Shown in pieces: positions 12,141-24,244 of a DNA stretch of 64,000 nt (positions are counted from its first letter, which is position 1; the number at the start of each line of letters is the position of its first letter). The notes beneath the pieces were generated by a model. It made no database searches and had not been told where the DNA came from. It saw only the letters and a program-made list of their open reading frames with translations. The translations under genes were made by a program, and so were the position numbers. The DNA is from Prosapia bicincta (taxonomy: Eukaryota > Arthropoda > Insecta > Hemiptera > Cercopidae). Location of the stretch: positions 143,396,192 through 143,460,191 of the forward strand of contig JBAIZL010000001.1 in assembly GCA_036971475.1 (NCBI GenBank), in the 5' to 3' direction.

Positions 12141-12649
12141 CTTTTGTCACAAACCCTATATTTGATATTATATAAAACAACTTTTCTGGCTGAGAGGGAG
12201 TTTTTTTCTTATAGTATTTACATTGAATATCAATAACTTATCCAGTTTACTTTGCAGTAATATATATACGATACATATTTTTTCAGTACAATAAGATGTT
12301 ATAATATATGTCATGAATTATAACATACAATATAATATTACTATTGGGAATGAAGCAAATATGACTATTGACTTAAAATTGTGAAATTATATAATTTAAA
12401 GAACATGTTCATTATCACTTCAAGAATTTTCATGAGATATTTTATTTAATATTTACATAGAGCGTTTTGCAATGGCAGAAGATAAATAAACAAAAAAGGC
12501 AAGGTTACAATAACAAATTCACAATATCAAACTTACCTATAATTTTATAAAATCAAAATATATTTATACGGTATTATTTCTAAGTAATGTTAATTAAAAT
12601 AAACCAAAATTATATTTACTCCAATAACATATGCCTAATACTTACAATA
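12141..12649. other. AT-rich stretch, nothing recognised
   Basis: Very AT-rich, with no repeat partner or coding frame noticed. Confidence 0.5.
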
Positions 12650-13050
12650 TAACGAAAAACTCGCATTTTATTTTATCTTCTTAAACCTGAACAATGAAAC
12701 GCTGTTGAAACTAGGAATGATACCATTAACTATTAGAGCTTAGTTGAGTGCATCTTTTATTATTTTTTTTTTAATGAATTTTGTTTCAAATATTCAAATC
12801 TTAAAAATCTGTCTGTACACAAATTTGTCTGGTAAACATACCCCTTGTTTGATGTGACGTAAGACACTATTACGTTAAAAGTAAACCTTACAAAATGTAA
12901 ACAATTCATTGTAAACACTCTACATCAGCGTTTTGCCTCTCCCTGCAGATAATTGTATTTCGCTTCAAATTACGCAAAGTTGTTTTTATAGTATAACTAA
13001 GCAGACGTTCACTCAAGAGCAATGTAATAGTTCAAAGATCCTCAAATAAT
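12650..13050 (+). repeat. Dispersed repeat family E, partial copy 1
   Basis: Matches the inverse of about 46860-47225. Landmarks are GTGACGTAAGACACTATTAC, TGTAAACACTCTACATC and CGTTTTGCC, each with a close counterpart. It holds only the first ~0.4 kb of the longer copy. No protein domain recognised. Confidence 0.8.
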
Positions 13051-13687
13051 ATTATTTGCTTTTAATAATAGTTAAAATGCGTTCTGCTATTTTATTGATA
13101 ATGATATAAATATTTTGTTCAAGATATAGTTTCACTGAAGGGAATGAACCAGAATCGCAGTTCTCATACGTTATTTTTTAATTTTATTTATGTGTTTTTT
13201 AGTATTTGGTGAATATAAAGTGTAACTGTTTGATAGGAGCAATTGTAACAAGGAACCTATAGGTGATGATAAATATTTGATAAGTGACTACATATCAGAT
13301 GCAAAATCCCTTATGATGATATTGATTTCATTTCATTTTGTTGTTAATCAATGTCGTATTTATTCTAGCATGAATCGGTTTTATAGACACGTAAGCACTG
13401 ACATTCTTCTCAAGTGTCTGATTGTTACTGATATACAACTTGAAGTATTGACAGAAATATAGTGAACGATTTGGTAAAGAATTAAAATAAATGGAATGGA
13501 AAATCAATCGGGCTATTGAGAATGATTATATAGATTTGTGGATTGAATATAACTTGAAAAAAAACTGTAGGTATGTTAGCTATGAATTTTATTGTATTTT
13601 GAGTAATTTTGCAAGTGAGTAATTTTTAAGCCTTAAATATATAATAAATTGGGTTTTATTAAGGGCAGGTTTTGTGGTTTTTTAATC
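13051..13687. other. AT-rich stretch, no feature recognised
   Basis: A 61-codon open frame near 13277-13462 has no known motif and no conserved partner in the window. Confidence 0.5.
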
Positions 13688-14430
13688 CAGTAACCCCTCG
13701 TTATTCGCGAGGATTACTTTTGCGGAGAACTGTGAATAGTGAAACCGCAAATACTAACACCAAATATATATGGAAAGAGGAGGGTTACGTTACACATCAA
13801 CAATGTTTACAATAATTATACCTATACTGTACACTTATAATGCAGTATGGTGCATTTTTAAACAACATAATTACATATATATTTGTATTGTTTATTTACA
13901 ATCCTTCAACTCGAAAACATGTAAAGTTTATTAATTATGAGTGCTCACGCCCACGGAAACGTATTCTCGGTTCGCACTTTTAAAAAAAGATTGTCGACTT
14001 CTTCACTGTTAATGTCTAAACAGTGATCTACTTGATCGACAGGGTATACCTTCTCGTTGGATATGAATTGGCGGCTTCGTGGTTAACTGATTCTTATTCA
14101 CCGAAAGTTTTCTCGTTGTGAAGTTTAAACCGTATCTTGAACTTGTCACACCAGCCTTTAGTTGCTGAAAATGACTAACTGTTGATAAGTTTACTACCGT
14201 TTTGAACGAAACGTTCATACAACCCCAAACCTTTTCACGAATCAAAATTGAATGCAGGAGCATTTTTTTATGGATCTTTTATCGGCTCACGCAAAGCTTT
14301 TTCAATTTTTTCGGTTAGATTAGATCGCGGTCCACTTAGATCACTTTCGCCGATTGACAAGTGCCTCATTCGTTAACGCTGTTGTCAAAGTTTGATGACA
14401 TTATGGCGTGGGTAAACATTTTAATGGAAA
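13688..14430 (-). mobile_element. pogo/Tigger-type (Tc1-mariner superfamily) transposon remnant
   Basis: The plus-strand end at 13688-13765 begins CAGTAACCCCTCGTTATTCG and continues with GTGAATAGTGAAACCGC, the layout of Tigger/pogo terminal inverted repeats. Inside, on the minus strand near 14060-14200, the frame reads FSATKGWCDKFKIRFKLHN, matching the CENPB-type DNA-binding domain of Tigger and jerky-like transposases. Stops and frame changes are frequent. The opposite terminal repeat and the DDE domain are absent, so this is a truncated fossil. Confidence 0.75.
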
Positions 14431-17030
14431 AGATAAAACTAAAAAAAACAAATTAATTAAACAATTCACAACTAAACGCGTCGTTTCCAAAATAGTAGAA
14501 TCGACAAGCGAATGCGACAACTGTTTCGAAAATAACCGAAAAAAATCCGAATTAATTACTTCTTCCTGATACGATCGTCGATGTTTGTATTTCGAAAACT
14601 ACGAAATTAGTATAAGTAAGCGTTAGTGGAACCAAACTTAGGTGTGAAGTTGGACGCGGGTGCCAGATTGACTCATCGTTGTTAGTCGGAGACAACGACG
14701 CCATTTGTTATAAATGAGGTATGTCTATCTTTTGAGTAGTTGAGTACAGTAGGGTCTAGTAGTGTACAGTATACCGGATGTTTGAAAAATAATCAGATTT
14801 CTTTGCGGTAAATAACTACATTAATTTACGAAATAAATAAGAGGAGAACACACCATCCAACAAACCGCGCAGTAATTATACTCTCTATTTTGTGCTTTTT
14901 TGATATTACCGAACAGAAAGGGTCTACTTTACTATTTGAATATGTTTAAAAAATAAAACAATTGGATATATATAGAATATCGGTATCCTAACGACTGCCG
15001 TCGTTGTTCGATATCTAAACTTTGACTCAATGCTTTCCTACTATAGCAGTTTTTTTTAAATGAGTTCCTTTCGTGCATTAGACATTGGGAACTTAAGAGA
15101 ACTATCAAGCTCTAAAATGCCCCTACGCATGTACTATGACAGGAATAAAATTGACCACTTTCAAAGACCATCTTTTTAATGTAAACACATTTTAAGATAT
15201 CTCGAAATATATCATTTACCTTTCCAATCATCTGATTTATTTCCATTGATACAAAATCTAGGATTATTTTCCAATTAACTCACCTGGTCTCATACTTGCA
15301 CGAGAGATTCGGTTTAATCTCCATGTTTAGTTTTTTCAATGGATCCACTTTTTGTTTTTTTTTATTTCTTCTTCCAGAATTGGAAAAAACGTTGTTTTAA
15401 AACACTCGAGCTTTCTAAAACATGTCGTTTTTTAAAACGAAGTTAAAAAAATGATAGATCTAGAGAACCCCTTGAGTGAGCCTGTGCTGACTATTTGCAT
15501 TTAAATTGACTTTTCCCGGTTTTGTAAGACATTTTACATAACTTGATGAAGTGCAACACGGTTTCTTTGGGTCTCTTAGTAACAGAGTGTAGAACCGTGA
15601 AGTAACAAAGTAAATTAAAATATATTTATACAATCTTCCATAGACCATAGAGGATCCAGCAGAAGATTTAGAAAAATTAAATAGATTGACAACCTCACAA
15701 TACTAAATATAAAATCTCACATTACTGAGGGCAATGTAAGGGACTTGACAGATAATAAATGTTAAAGAGTGGCATAGCTATGGCTCTGATATTGACGTTA
15801 CTAAGACGGGTAACTGTGTCATCAAATGCATCTCTCTTCTTCTTCTTTCTCATCTTCTCTCTTTATTTATTTCAAAAATATACTATATTTCTTAAAATTT
15901 AATGTAAGTTATATATAGTATAAATTACATTTGACAGGTAGCCCAAATAATAGTAAGCAATCAATATATGTTATAAATACCAACACACTTGTAAATGAAA
16001 ATAAACGAATGTTTGTAAACAATACAAAACTATAGCATAAATAGCATACATTTATATTCACTGATGCTTGTTGGAGCTAGTTCCGTGCTTGCTGCGCTTG
16101 CAAAATACGCTTTATAGAGCCGAATGGGCGTGGTGCTAATTTCTCTACTACTTTTATGCTTTAGTGACCACAAAACCTTACTTGGCTATTCTTATAAGTT
16201 TTATGAAATTTAACATAGCTCTACAGAAATAATTACTGTCTACGAAACCCGCTATTTAAAAGACATTATTCTGTTTTGGCAATAATAAGTAACAGATATT
16301 TCCAAATAGGTATACATATTTTTAAACAGCTTATTCTTACGTGTTTCTTTCTATTGGTAACATTAAAACCGTTATATATACAGCGATTCCAAATTTAGGT
16401 AATTCGTTGAGGGTAAATATTAGTTTTATTTCCTCATTTTTGAATGTAGTTTGTAATATCGACTACAGCAATTTCAGGTGCCTAATTATAAAATTTTATT
16501 AACGCCTTGTTCATACTGTTCCTTCTAATGTTAATCTATTGTTATTCAATCTATCATCATCTTGCCCATTAGGTTGTAACGAAGTATGTAAACCCTATTA
16601 AAAAGATGTATACTAAAAGACACTGCAGGCGATACTCTGCTAAATATTCTGAAGTTGGTATTGTTGTAATGTCACTCATTATGATCTGTTTTATTCCCAG
16701 TGTTGGCTCATTATCTATCAACAGTGGTTAGCCATTTAGTTGAATATTTCCAACTCAGTAATTTTAAAATAACCCGCTGGTAAAATCTTGGTAAATTTGG
16801 TGGACAAAGGAAACAAAGAAACCACAGCAAAAACCACTCTCCACTTTTATTATTAAGTCTGCGTAATATTCGTGAGATTACGGTCACTCTATAACTAATT
16901 AAAATTACACAGGAATGTTGAAAAGCTGGAGTTGCAAGATTCACGTAGGTATTTAGGTTAATTTGAACACTCGAGATAAGCATTGAATAAATGATAAGCC
17001 GGTTGTATATTGAGTCAAAAGTTTTATTTA
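14431..17030. other. Intergenic stretch, nothing firmly recognised
   Basis: Short open frames near 15460-15648 and 16711-16983 lack motifs. The less AT-rich patch at 16080-16140 was inspected without finding a known element end. Confidence 0.5.
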
Positions 17031-17036
17031 TTTATT

Positions 17037-17075
17037 GCAACGTTTCGGCAACTAATTTGTTGCCCTATCAAGCCT
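17037..17075 (-). ncRNA. Hammerhead-like stem-GAAAC motif downstream of PLE3
   Basis: Minus strand: CUUGAUAG, then a perfect 6-bp stem GGCAAC/GUUGCC around the loop AAAUUA, then GAAACGUUGC. The CUUGAUAG core departs from the CUGANGA consensus, so it may be a decayed hammerhead. It lies about 0.27 kb downstream of the GIY-YIG coding remains on the same strand, where a Penelope-like pseudo-LTR is expected. Confidence 0.45.
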
Positions 17076-17343
17076 GACAAAAATTATAAATTGCAATTTA
17101 ATTAGGCACATATATTACAATAAAACTCATAATAAACATTTTAAACTATACATTACTCATTATAATTTTAATCATAAACATTAAAATAACCCACCAGCAT
17201 TTAGAGAGTCATAAATTTCTATAAAATACAAATAAAACAGTTACAAATCTGAGAGATAAACGTTATGCACATAAACTAAGCAAACTATACATAAAACCAT
17301 AAAACAACAAAATGTTTAACCATACAAAAAACATAACTAATTC

Positions 17344-17985
17344 TTGGTTGTTTTCAATTTAAACAACAATTCCTTATACATACGACATAGCCTTACAAAA
17401 TCATATTTAATATTGATATCCTTCTTTGTAAGGTAAAATGGAAAACCTCAGAAGTCCTCTTCCTCCAGTTTTACTCATTATATAGTATAATAAACTTAAG
17501 AAAATCCAAATTATGCCCAAACCTTTTATTATGTTAAAACAAAACACGAGAGGAAGAGCGTTTATCCTTCTTACTATTATTCTTATGTTCACGAATACGA
17601 GCACCAACCTGTCTTCAGCCTGACCCACATAGGAAGCATCATAATTCAGACTGTTAATTCTACACAACATATTATTCACACGTAATCTATCATTACAGTC
17701 TTTTCCTATTTAGATATGACTGCTTAAATCTTCGCGTAATCATAGGAACCGCTATAATGTGAAACCGTCATAATTTTTTAGCAATTTTCTCAGAAATACC
17801 TTCATATAAGAAAAACATAGAAATTATTATCCGTGAAATTATTAGTAGTCAAATCCCCAGAGGTATTACTACTATGATTATATTTATAAGTATAAAACCC
17901 TAGTTTAAAAGAAACCCGCTTTATATAAACATTAAGAAACCCAAATGGATAATCATTGTTACGTAAATTTTTGGTTAGATCAAAT
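17344..17985 (-). pseudogene. PLE3: fragment of a Penelope-like element (linker plus GIY-YIG domain)
   Basis: The minus-strand reading includes YEGISEKIAKKL (about 17780-17810), typical of the segment between RT and endonuclease, then LNYDASYVGQAEDR (GIY-YIG core, 17600-17660) and, after a frameshift, RIREHKNNSKKDK, the conserved arginine-histidine helix. Further frame changes lead to a Lys-rich C-terminus. No RT domain remains. It differs clearly from PLE1 and PLE2, so it is a separate lineage. Confidence 0.72.
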
Positions 17986-18234
17986 TACGTATCTGTAAGT
18001 TGTTGTACAGTTTTTTCAGTTTATATAGTTTTCCGGAGGACCTTTAGAGACACAATAAATGAAAGAGTGAACAGATATCGCAAATACCTTACTGGGCGAA
18101 GTCCCACCACTTGTTCTTCCTGTCGGATGATGGACAGTTGTTCGGGTGCACCCTTTCACGCACTTATCCCTTACCTAACTATCACCAAGAAAAAAATATT
18201 TAAAATAAATAGTCACTGATACAGGCTAATAAAT

Positions 18235-18420
18235 GTCATCGTCACACGACGGGAGAAACGAAACAAAACTGCGTCACGTATCGTAACGGGAGAGAAGCTT
18301 AACCAAATAACGTTACATCTGCGCGTAACGGGAGAAAAATGCATCTAAGACCGAATCTGGCTTAGAATGTACGAAACTAAGTCACGTCTAGAGTGACGGG
18401 AGGGATGTCATTAGGTCGAC
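18235..18420 (+). repeat. Four tandem small hairpins followed by GGAG
   Basis: ACGGGAG occurs at 18249, 18286, 18328 and 18396. Each copy closes a short inverted repeat: CGTC/GACG, CGTCAC/GTAACG, CGTTAC/GTAACG and CGTCAC/GTGACG. The third and fourth stems keep pairing through a T-A to C-G change. It could be subterminal transposase-binding repeats or a protein-binding cluster. No family recognised. Confidence 0.6.
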
Positions 18421-19330
18421 GTCTTGTGTCGTACCGAACCTTACAAGGGACAAAGTTTGGCCGATAAGGAGTCCCTCTCTGAAGCATTTACAATTTTTTT
18501 AAATTATAATTAATTCAAAGAAAAAGTACGTAACAATCATTGTGTATCAAATTGTGTATTAATTTATTTATTTTTACAAAAAGAAGGAAGAAACAAGAGC
18601 AAGATCTTATCGACTAAATATTATACAATCTACACCTTTTTATATCGACGATGAGCCTAATTAAAATTTCAGATTCTCTGAATCATTTGAAATTTGGAAG
18701 GAGTATGAGGATTGTAGTAATTTCATTCGCGCCATTTATGTCGCGCTTGTGTTGCGGAGTTACTAGCTTTCGCTCTATTCATGTGAATGAGCTGCTACTC
18801 TCATTCTGTACATGAAATACTATACCTTCAATATCAAGAAAAGTATCAGTGGAAAAAAATTTGTATTTTTAAATTAGTTGAACGATGTCAGTTAAAGTTA
18901 CGTTAATTTGACACACTCAGTTTATATTTAGGATTTCTGGAACATACCATTTTGAAATGACTGGACTCACTTTTGTTTTTATCACATAAATAAAATAACA
19001 TTTTTTATGCTTTTTATAATACGTAAAATATGCTAATTCAAAATAGTATGCATTAGATATCGTATATATTTATTTTAAGTTACTTAAATGCTACCTTTTT
19101 TTCAATCACTGGTAAGGTCAATAAAATTTCTAAATAAAATTAAATTTCTTAAAAATGGTTTTTATTTGTCAAAAATATTCAATAGTCTAGGTTTTATAAA
19201 CAATCGTCTGGATTGTAATAGGCCTACTTTCGTTTTTTTAAAGATTCTATAAAGATAATATACTAATATCTGCCTTTATTTTCCATATAATATCCTATTT
19301 AAATCAAATTATCTATTTATTTTTTTCATT
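18421..19330. other. AT-rich stretch, no feature recognised
   Basis: No element end, coding frame or repeat partner noticed between the hairpin cluster and the piggyBac element. Confidence 0.5.
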
Positions 19331-19334
19331 TTAA

Positions 19335-20643
19335 CCCTCCGTCGGTCGCTTCTTGCACTTTAACATTACTGGTCGCGTGGAGCATGGAGTGCCGCCCATC
19401 ATTTTTCGCCTATTTCAAGTGGGTATTTGGTAGTAAGTGATTAAAGTTTACAAGTTTTTTAAAAGAAACCTGTTTAATTATTCAAGAAGAACAACTACTT
19501 TCAAAAACATTTTTTTATTGTTAAAAAAGAATAAAAACTTTTACATTTCTTCAGTTTCACTTTCTTTATTTGAACAGTGATCACAACTTTTTTTTTAGAA
19601 TGGTTTTTACATATAAATCTAGTGTATTCTGAACAACTCTCTGTGGTTTTGATTTTTCGTTTTCTTTAGCAGCAAATACATCTTCCAGATCCAGTAGCGA
19701 CAGGAATATTTTGTACCACGTCTCTGTATGGACTAAGGAACAGCGCTATGTCTTTGGGGAGTTTTTTAATTTGTGCCCTTTCTTTCATGTGATCTTCCAT
19801 GGGTGCATGATAAAGGTATTTCACGATTTTTTTTCTCCTGTCATTACTTGCCGGCTTGTTATATTTGTAAATTACAAAATAATTTATTTCCGCGTTATAC
19901 AAGTGTCTAAAAAAAGTGACATTGGCCATCGTCTTGTTATTCGTGAAGTTTAGTACGGGGAGTGTAGCTGGTGAACTGTATCGACTCCGCCCTTTGTCGA
20001 GTGGTAATCCATTATAGCTTCTGGTTTTCCCGTAATTTCATATAGGGCTGCGTCGTCGTGCATAGACAAAAGTAATAAAACAAGTTTAAAAAAAAGTAAT
20101 TATTTCAAGTTTTTCCTGAATAACTTCCGCGTCATCATCAGAAAAAATATTTGTGTCTATGTTAACGAGGTTTTCGTCAAAATAATCTAATAATTGTGGC
20201 AATATACTCTCGTAGTTGGGATTACTTGTATAAATATATTCTTCATCGATCCTGGTTCTATATAAAAAAATGTAATACCTACATTATAATTTTAGAAATT
20301 ATTTGCTAAATTAATTATTAATTAATTAATAAAATAATTAAATAGCATAAATGTATTTCTTTTAAAACAAAATTATAAAAAATAATTCTGAAATATGATA
20401 ATAATATATTAACATTGAGTGATCGCGTGGAGTATTCTGTGCTACAACGAGGATGTGTCCGTGATCAAAGCTTGTTGGGAACTGAATTGAGATAAAACTA
20501 ACCAAAATAGATTATTCATTCCATTATCAATATAGTCAACAGCAAATACTAGGAATGGCAAGTGTCTCCTTTCAAGATTGTAAGAACTGATAACGAATTG
20601 GTGAAAAGTCGGCACACATCGCCGACACGCGACGGGCGGAGGG
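19335..20643 (-). mobile_element. piggyBac-family element, 1309 bp, with TTAA target duplication
   Basis: TTAA flanks both ends (19331-19334 and 20644-20647). The ends are CCCTCCGTCGGTCGC and, reversed, CCCTCCGCCCGTCGC: 15-bp terminal inverted repeats with two mismatches. A subterminal block TCGCGTGGAG recurs at about 19375 and 20424. The interior encodes two pieces of a piggyBac transposase on the minus strand. The element is a deletion derivative that would need an outside transposase to move. Confidence 0.92.
19545..20262 (-). pseudogene. Internally deleted piggyBac transposase
   Basis: From the N-terminal side: an acidic segment (RIDEEYIYTSNPNYES ... FSDDDAEVIQEK; about 20262-20100), then directly VLLLLSMHDDAALYEITGKP and DYHSTKGGVD (about 20085-19980), which holds the third catalytic aspartate of piggyBac enzymes, then SRITRRWPM, a frameshift, and NAEINYFVIYKYNKP with LPKDIALFLSPY (ORF 19929-19666), ending in a Cys-rich tail (RCICC, ESCSEYTRFICKNH). 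The middle of the protein with the first two catalytic aspartates is gone, and stops and frameshifts break the rest. Confidence 0.88.
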
Positions 20644-20906
20644 TTAAAATGACAGGTAAAGTATTAAGAATTTTAAAAATATTTCAACAATTCAAGTAAA
20701 CCAAAATATAAATAGGCGTCAAAACTTTAAAAACCTTAGCGTTGTGAGGCGTATAACTGTAAATTATGTGTTTCAGAAGTTTAAATAGTTTTCAAACATA
20801 CAAACACTGCAGTGAAGGAAGGTTTACAGTTATCTGGTAAACCGACAACACAGTTTATAAACAATATACATACTCTTCTAGTAGTTACATCCTCTTGCTA
20901 TATTAT

Positions 20907-20911
<5 letters not shown>

Positions 20912-20995
<84 letters not shown>
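20912..20995. repeat. (CT)n(TA)n compound microsatellite
   Basis: A CT run (20912-20946) is followed by a TA run (20948-20995). The 66-codon open frame across it is an artefact of the repeat. Confidence 0.97.
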
Positions 20996-20996
<1 letters not shown>

Positions 20997-21575
20997 CTTT
21001 TTTTCGATTTAAATTAATACAAATCCAAAACAACAAAGAATAATTCAGCAACACTTTAAAATAACAAACCCGCATAGATATTACAATTTACTCAATGAAG
21101 GTTGTATGTTTCAGATTATCGTTGCATTGTTAATAGTAGAAATAATTTAAGCCACCATATGGCATAGTAACTGAACACGTGTCGCAAAAGGTAATGCGCA
21201 AAAATACAAAGGGACTCCTGTGGACTTTACAACGTGTAATTCTACGAGATACATCATAACTACCAACGCTTTACATTTGAAACATACATTCAAAATATGT
21301 TCTCTAAACCTGCACACATTTTTGAGATAAAAAATTTGCTTTTAATAAAACTGTTTTTAGATTGAAATATAAAAGTTTAATTAAATATAGAGTTTTTTGA
21401 TACAGTATAGTTTGGTAGGTTGATCAAATATGGGCAAAGTTTAAAAGATAGACAATAAATTGTTCAATGTCATCTCATCTTTGTCGTGGTTTTCTCCATT
21501 CTGTAGTTTGATAGAGTTCCATTACATATAAACATGTTTCCATACAAACAGTATTCGCGTTAATTTGCAAATTGT
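20996..21575. other. AT-rich stretch, nothing recognised
   Basis: No coding frame, element end or repeat partner noticed. Confidence 0.5.
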
Positions 21576-21982
21576 TTCTACCCTAACTAAAGTATAAATA
21601 AACACATTCTAGATACTTATAAACAATTATTTAGGTTTAAGTGTGACATATACTTCCTGAGCATACCTCATCCGAATGCTAACGTTCATACTGGACTTGA
21701 GTGTGCACAAAGTATGTACAAGGTCAGTATAACGGTACAACAATAGCGATATATAACCGAGCAAAACAATTGGCGCTAAAAAAAGGAGTTTAAATAAATG
21801 TAAGTGGTTAAATGATATTATTGCTAACCTTTATTCGAAAATTATTGTGTCCCTCCGTCGTAGGAAGGGTAAATAACTCAGTTATGCCCCAAAATAAAAT
21901 TTAGAAAGTCCCACCCCACAAAAGGAAATTTCAACAACAATACTTCCTAGTTCCGTGGGAGGTGCTCATATTTGTAATAGAG

Positions 21983-22046
<64 letters not shown>

Positions 22047-23350
22047 TTGAAAACTTTACGTTTTTTGTCGTTGAAGATTGATCCTCTGGTCACCACTAGC
22101 ACTGACCTGTTCCTGCCTGGTCCCTACAAGCACCTTTTGGCTTCTCTTATTTGACTCCCTCATTGACTTACTATTTTAATTAATTCAAAAGAACCAGCAA
22201 TATCAAGTACGTAGAGAACAGCTGATGATAAACGGAGACCGCACTGTGCCTCCTCCAATTGAACCATTAGTAACTACTTGCACTAATTATCGGCTACATG
22301 GCAGCAATAGAAAAATTAGGTTCCAATCGTGATGACTTGTAAATATGGATAAATGAAAATCTTAAAACTACACCGAAATGGAACAGCTTAACTCTTTCTT
22401 GTTAGACAGATCAAGCATACTGTAAATAAAAGTATTTAAAAATGGGAGTTGACATGAAACCTATTACGGATTCAAGATATGCAATAAAACGTTTTTGCAA
22501 GTTCTTTCGTAACAAAAAGTATGAACTTATTTTAATAATAACTGCAGTTCTAAAATTATAAAGGGTTTCTTAGAACAACGAATTTTTTTCGATTAGGTGC
22601 ATATTAATTTATTATAATAAGGACCTATGTACCCTCAAAAATGATTTGGTTTATAGTAAGCAAGAAATAGTTTCATTACGGAAATACAAACCTAAATACG
22701 AAAATGCTGCAAACAAACTGAATTGTTTTATACTACCAGAAGGTGATTGAGATCCAGAAAACTCCAGGTAGTACATAATACTATTGTTTGTGTGGATGTA
22801 TTGCTTAAGATGGATTGAGAGCTTGCATTGCACATAAAAACATTTTCATTTGATTTTGAAATAGTCACTGCTTAAGGACAGCATTACGGTAGAATGATTT
22901 ACCCCCTTGGGCAAGTTATAATAAACCTCATTAAAAGGAAAATCGGGATACATTTCCCATGAATATCCAATAAATATCCTCTTATAATCACAAGTGGTTC
23001 TAATTTTCTACTAAAATAATGTGAAACACAATTTATTATTTTCAAAATTTTTAATATCTTATTCTTATCTAGAGCATACTTAATGTTTTATTTCTGTGGA
23101 ATAAAGTAACCGCTTATATCGAAGTAATAATAACTTGTTAGGGGTCCCAAGTGTAATATTTTTAGGTTGTATTTTCTTGAGGAGTAACTTTACTCAAGCC
23201 TTATATTACTCTAAAACAGGGGCGAAAACGCTGTTCAAAAATATAACACCTCCCGCGAGAGTGGTACAAAACACTGCAGTTATTTTATATGATAAAACAT
23301 TGCTATAAATATGTGAAAATTTATTTATAGTTAGAAGCTATGCAAATATA
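21576..23350 (+). repeat. Dispersed repeat family E, copy 2
   Basis: Aligns in inverse orientation with about 45500-46860. Landmarks in order: CTACCCTAACT, CATACTGGACTTGAG with GTGCACAAA, AAAAGGAGTTTAAATAAA, CTACACCGAAATG, GATCAAGCATACTGT, TAGTCACTGC, ATACTTAATGTTTTAT-like sequence, AGGGGCGAAAACG, AATATAACACCTCCCG and GTACAAAACACTGCAGTTAT. The order is the same in both copies, with insertions such as the (TA)n at 21986-22042. No known protein domain is seen. Confidence 0.82.
21986..22042. repeat. (TA)n microsatellite
   Basis: A pure TA run lying inside repeat E copy 2 and absent from the matching place in the 45.5-47.2 kb copy. Confidence 0.97.
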
Positions 23351-23656
23351 AATGTCAAAGTAATTCATTTAATGAAAATGATTTTTTTCTTATATTCATG
23401 TCGTATTTGTTTAAAAAACTTAATGTAATTAAATTGTTTCCTAAGCTTGAAAGTAATTTTTTATTTACTATATAGTTCGCAGAGAATCTATTCAAAAAAA
23501 CAAAAACCATAGAGTATTTGTTAATGATAATTAATAATAATAAATTATCAGTTATATATTAGTTGCTAGTCAACAAAACAATTACAGAAAACAGAAGAAA
23601 TTATTGGTAAATGACTTATAAACTTATAAATATATAATATAAACAAAGTTACTTTT

Positions 23657-23730
23657 GTCTTTGACCCAAAGTAGGCCTATACTCCTCCGATCATATAACC
23701 GACTGAGGAGTCCTACTGGGTTTCAAAGAC
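23657..23730. repeat. Isolated 74-nt imperfect hairpin
   Basis: Arms GTCTTTGACCC..AGTAGG..ACTCCTC and, reversed, GTCTTTGAAACCCAGTAGG.ACTCCTC pair over about 25 positions with two bulges. The loop is about 15 nt. It could be a tiny fold-back element or a transcribed hairpin; no second copy was noticed. Confidence 0.6.
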
Positions 23731-24244
23731 AATAATCATAAAAATTATATTGTTCATCGTATATTTAAAATTAAATGTTCCTGCAGGAAGATAAAACCTT
23801 CTACGTATAAGGTAATAGTTTTCGAGACATGCTCTTGTAGTTTTCAATGCGGATAAGAATATTGGGCAAAACTTGTGAGTAGTTCCTGCCACGGTACATG
23901 TACTTTGTTAGTCAAACAGCGCAGTCTATCTTGTCGTAGATACTCCTTATCAGTACATGTGCCTTAGTAAGAGGTAATGTTAGTTGATAATTTTATTGTA
24001 TGATTTCTATTACATAGTTAAAATTTTCTCACAGCTTTTAATTATATAGCTTAATAGATAAAAATGGAATTTCTCTTTTTTGGAAAAATGAAATGTATTT
24101 AAAAACACAAGGCGTTAGAGCTAAGCATTTAAACAGATAAAATATTTGTTTCAATTTAATTGTTTTAAAGTTATTGTTTTAATGTAATTGTTTTGAAGAA
24201 TTTGATAAGTGCACTATTCTCCTAACAATATAAATGAAATATAG

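Noticed and set aside
14740..14775. Second terminal repeat for the Tigger remnant (CAGTAGGGTCTAGTAGTG)
   Set aside because: It shares only CAGTA with the clear end at 13688; not a convincing inverted repeat.
19711..19953. 80-codon plus-strand frame inside the piggyBac element
   Set aside because: It is the antisense shadow of the transposase remnant.
23657..23730. microRNA precursor
   Set aside because: The hairpin size is plausible, but there is no evidence of expression or conservation; kept only as a hairpin feature.
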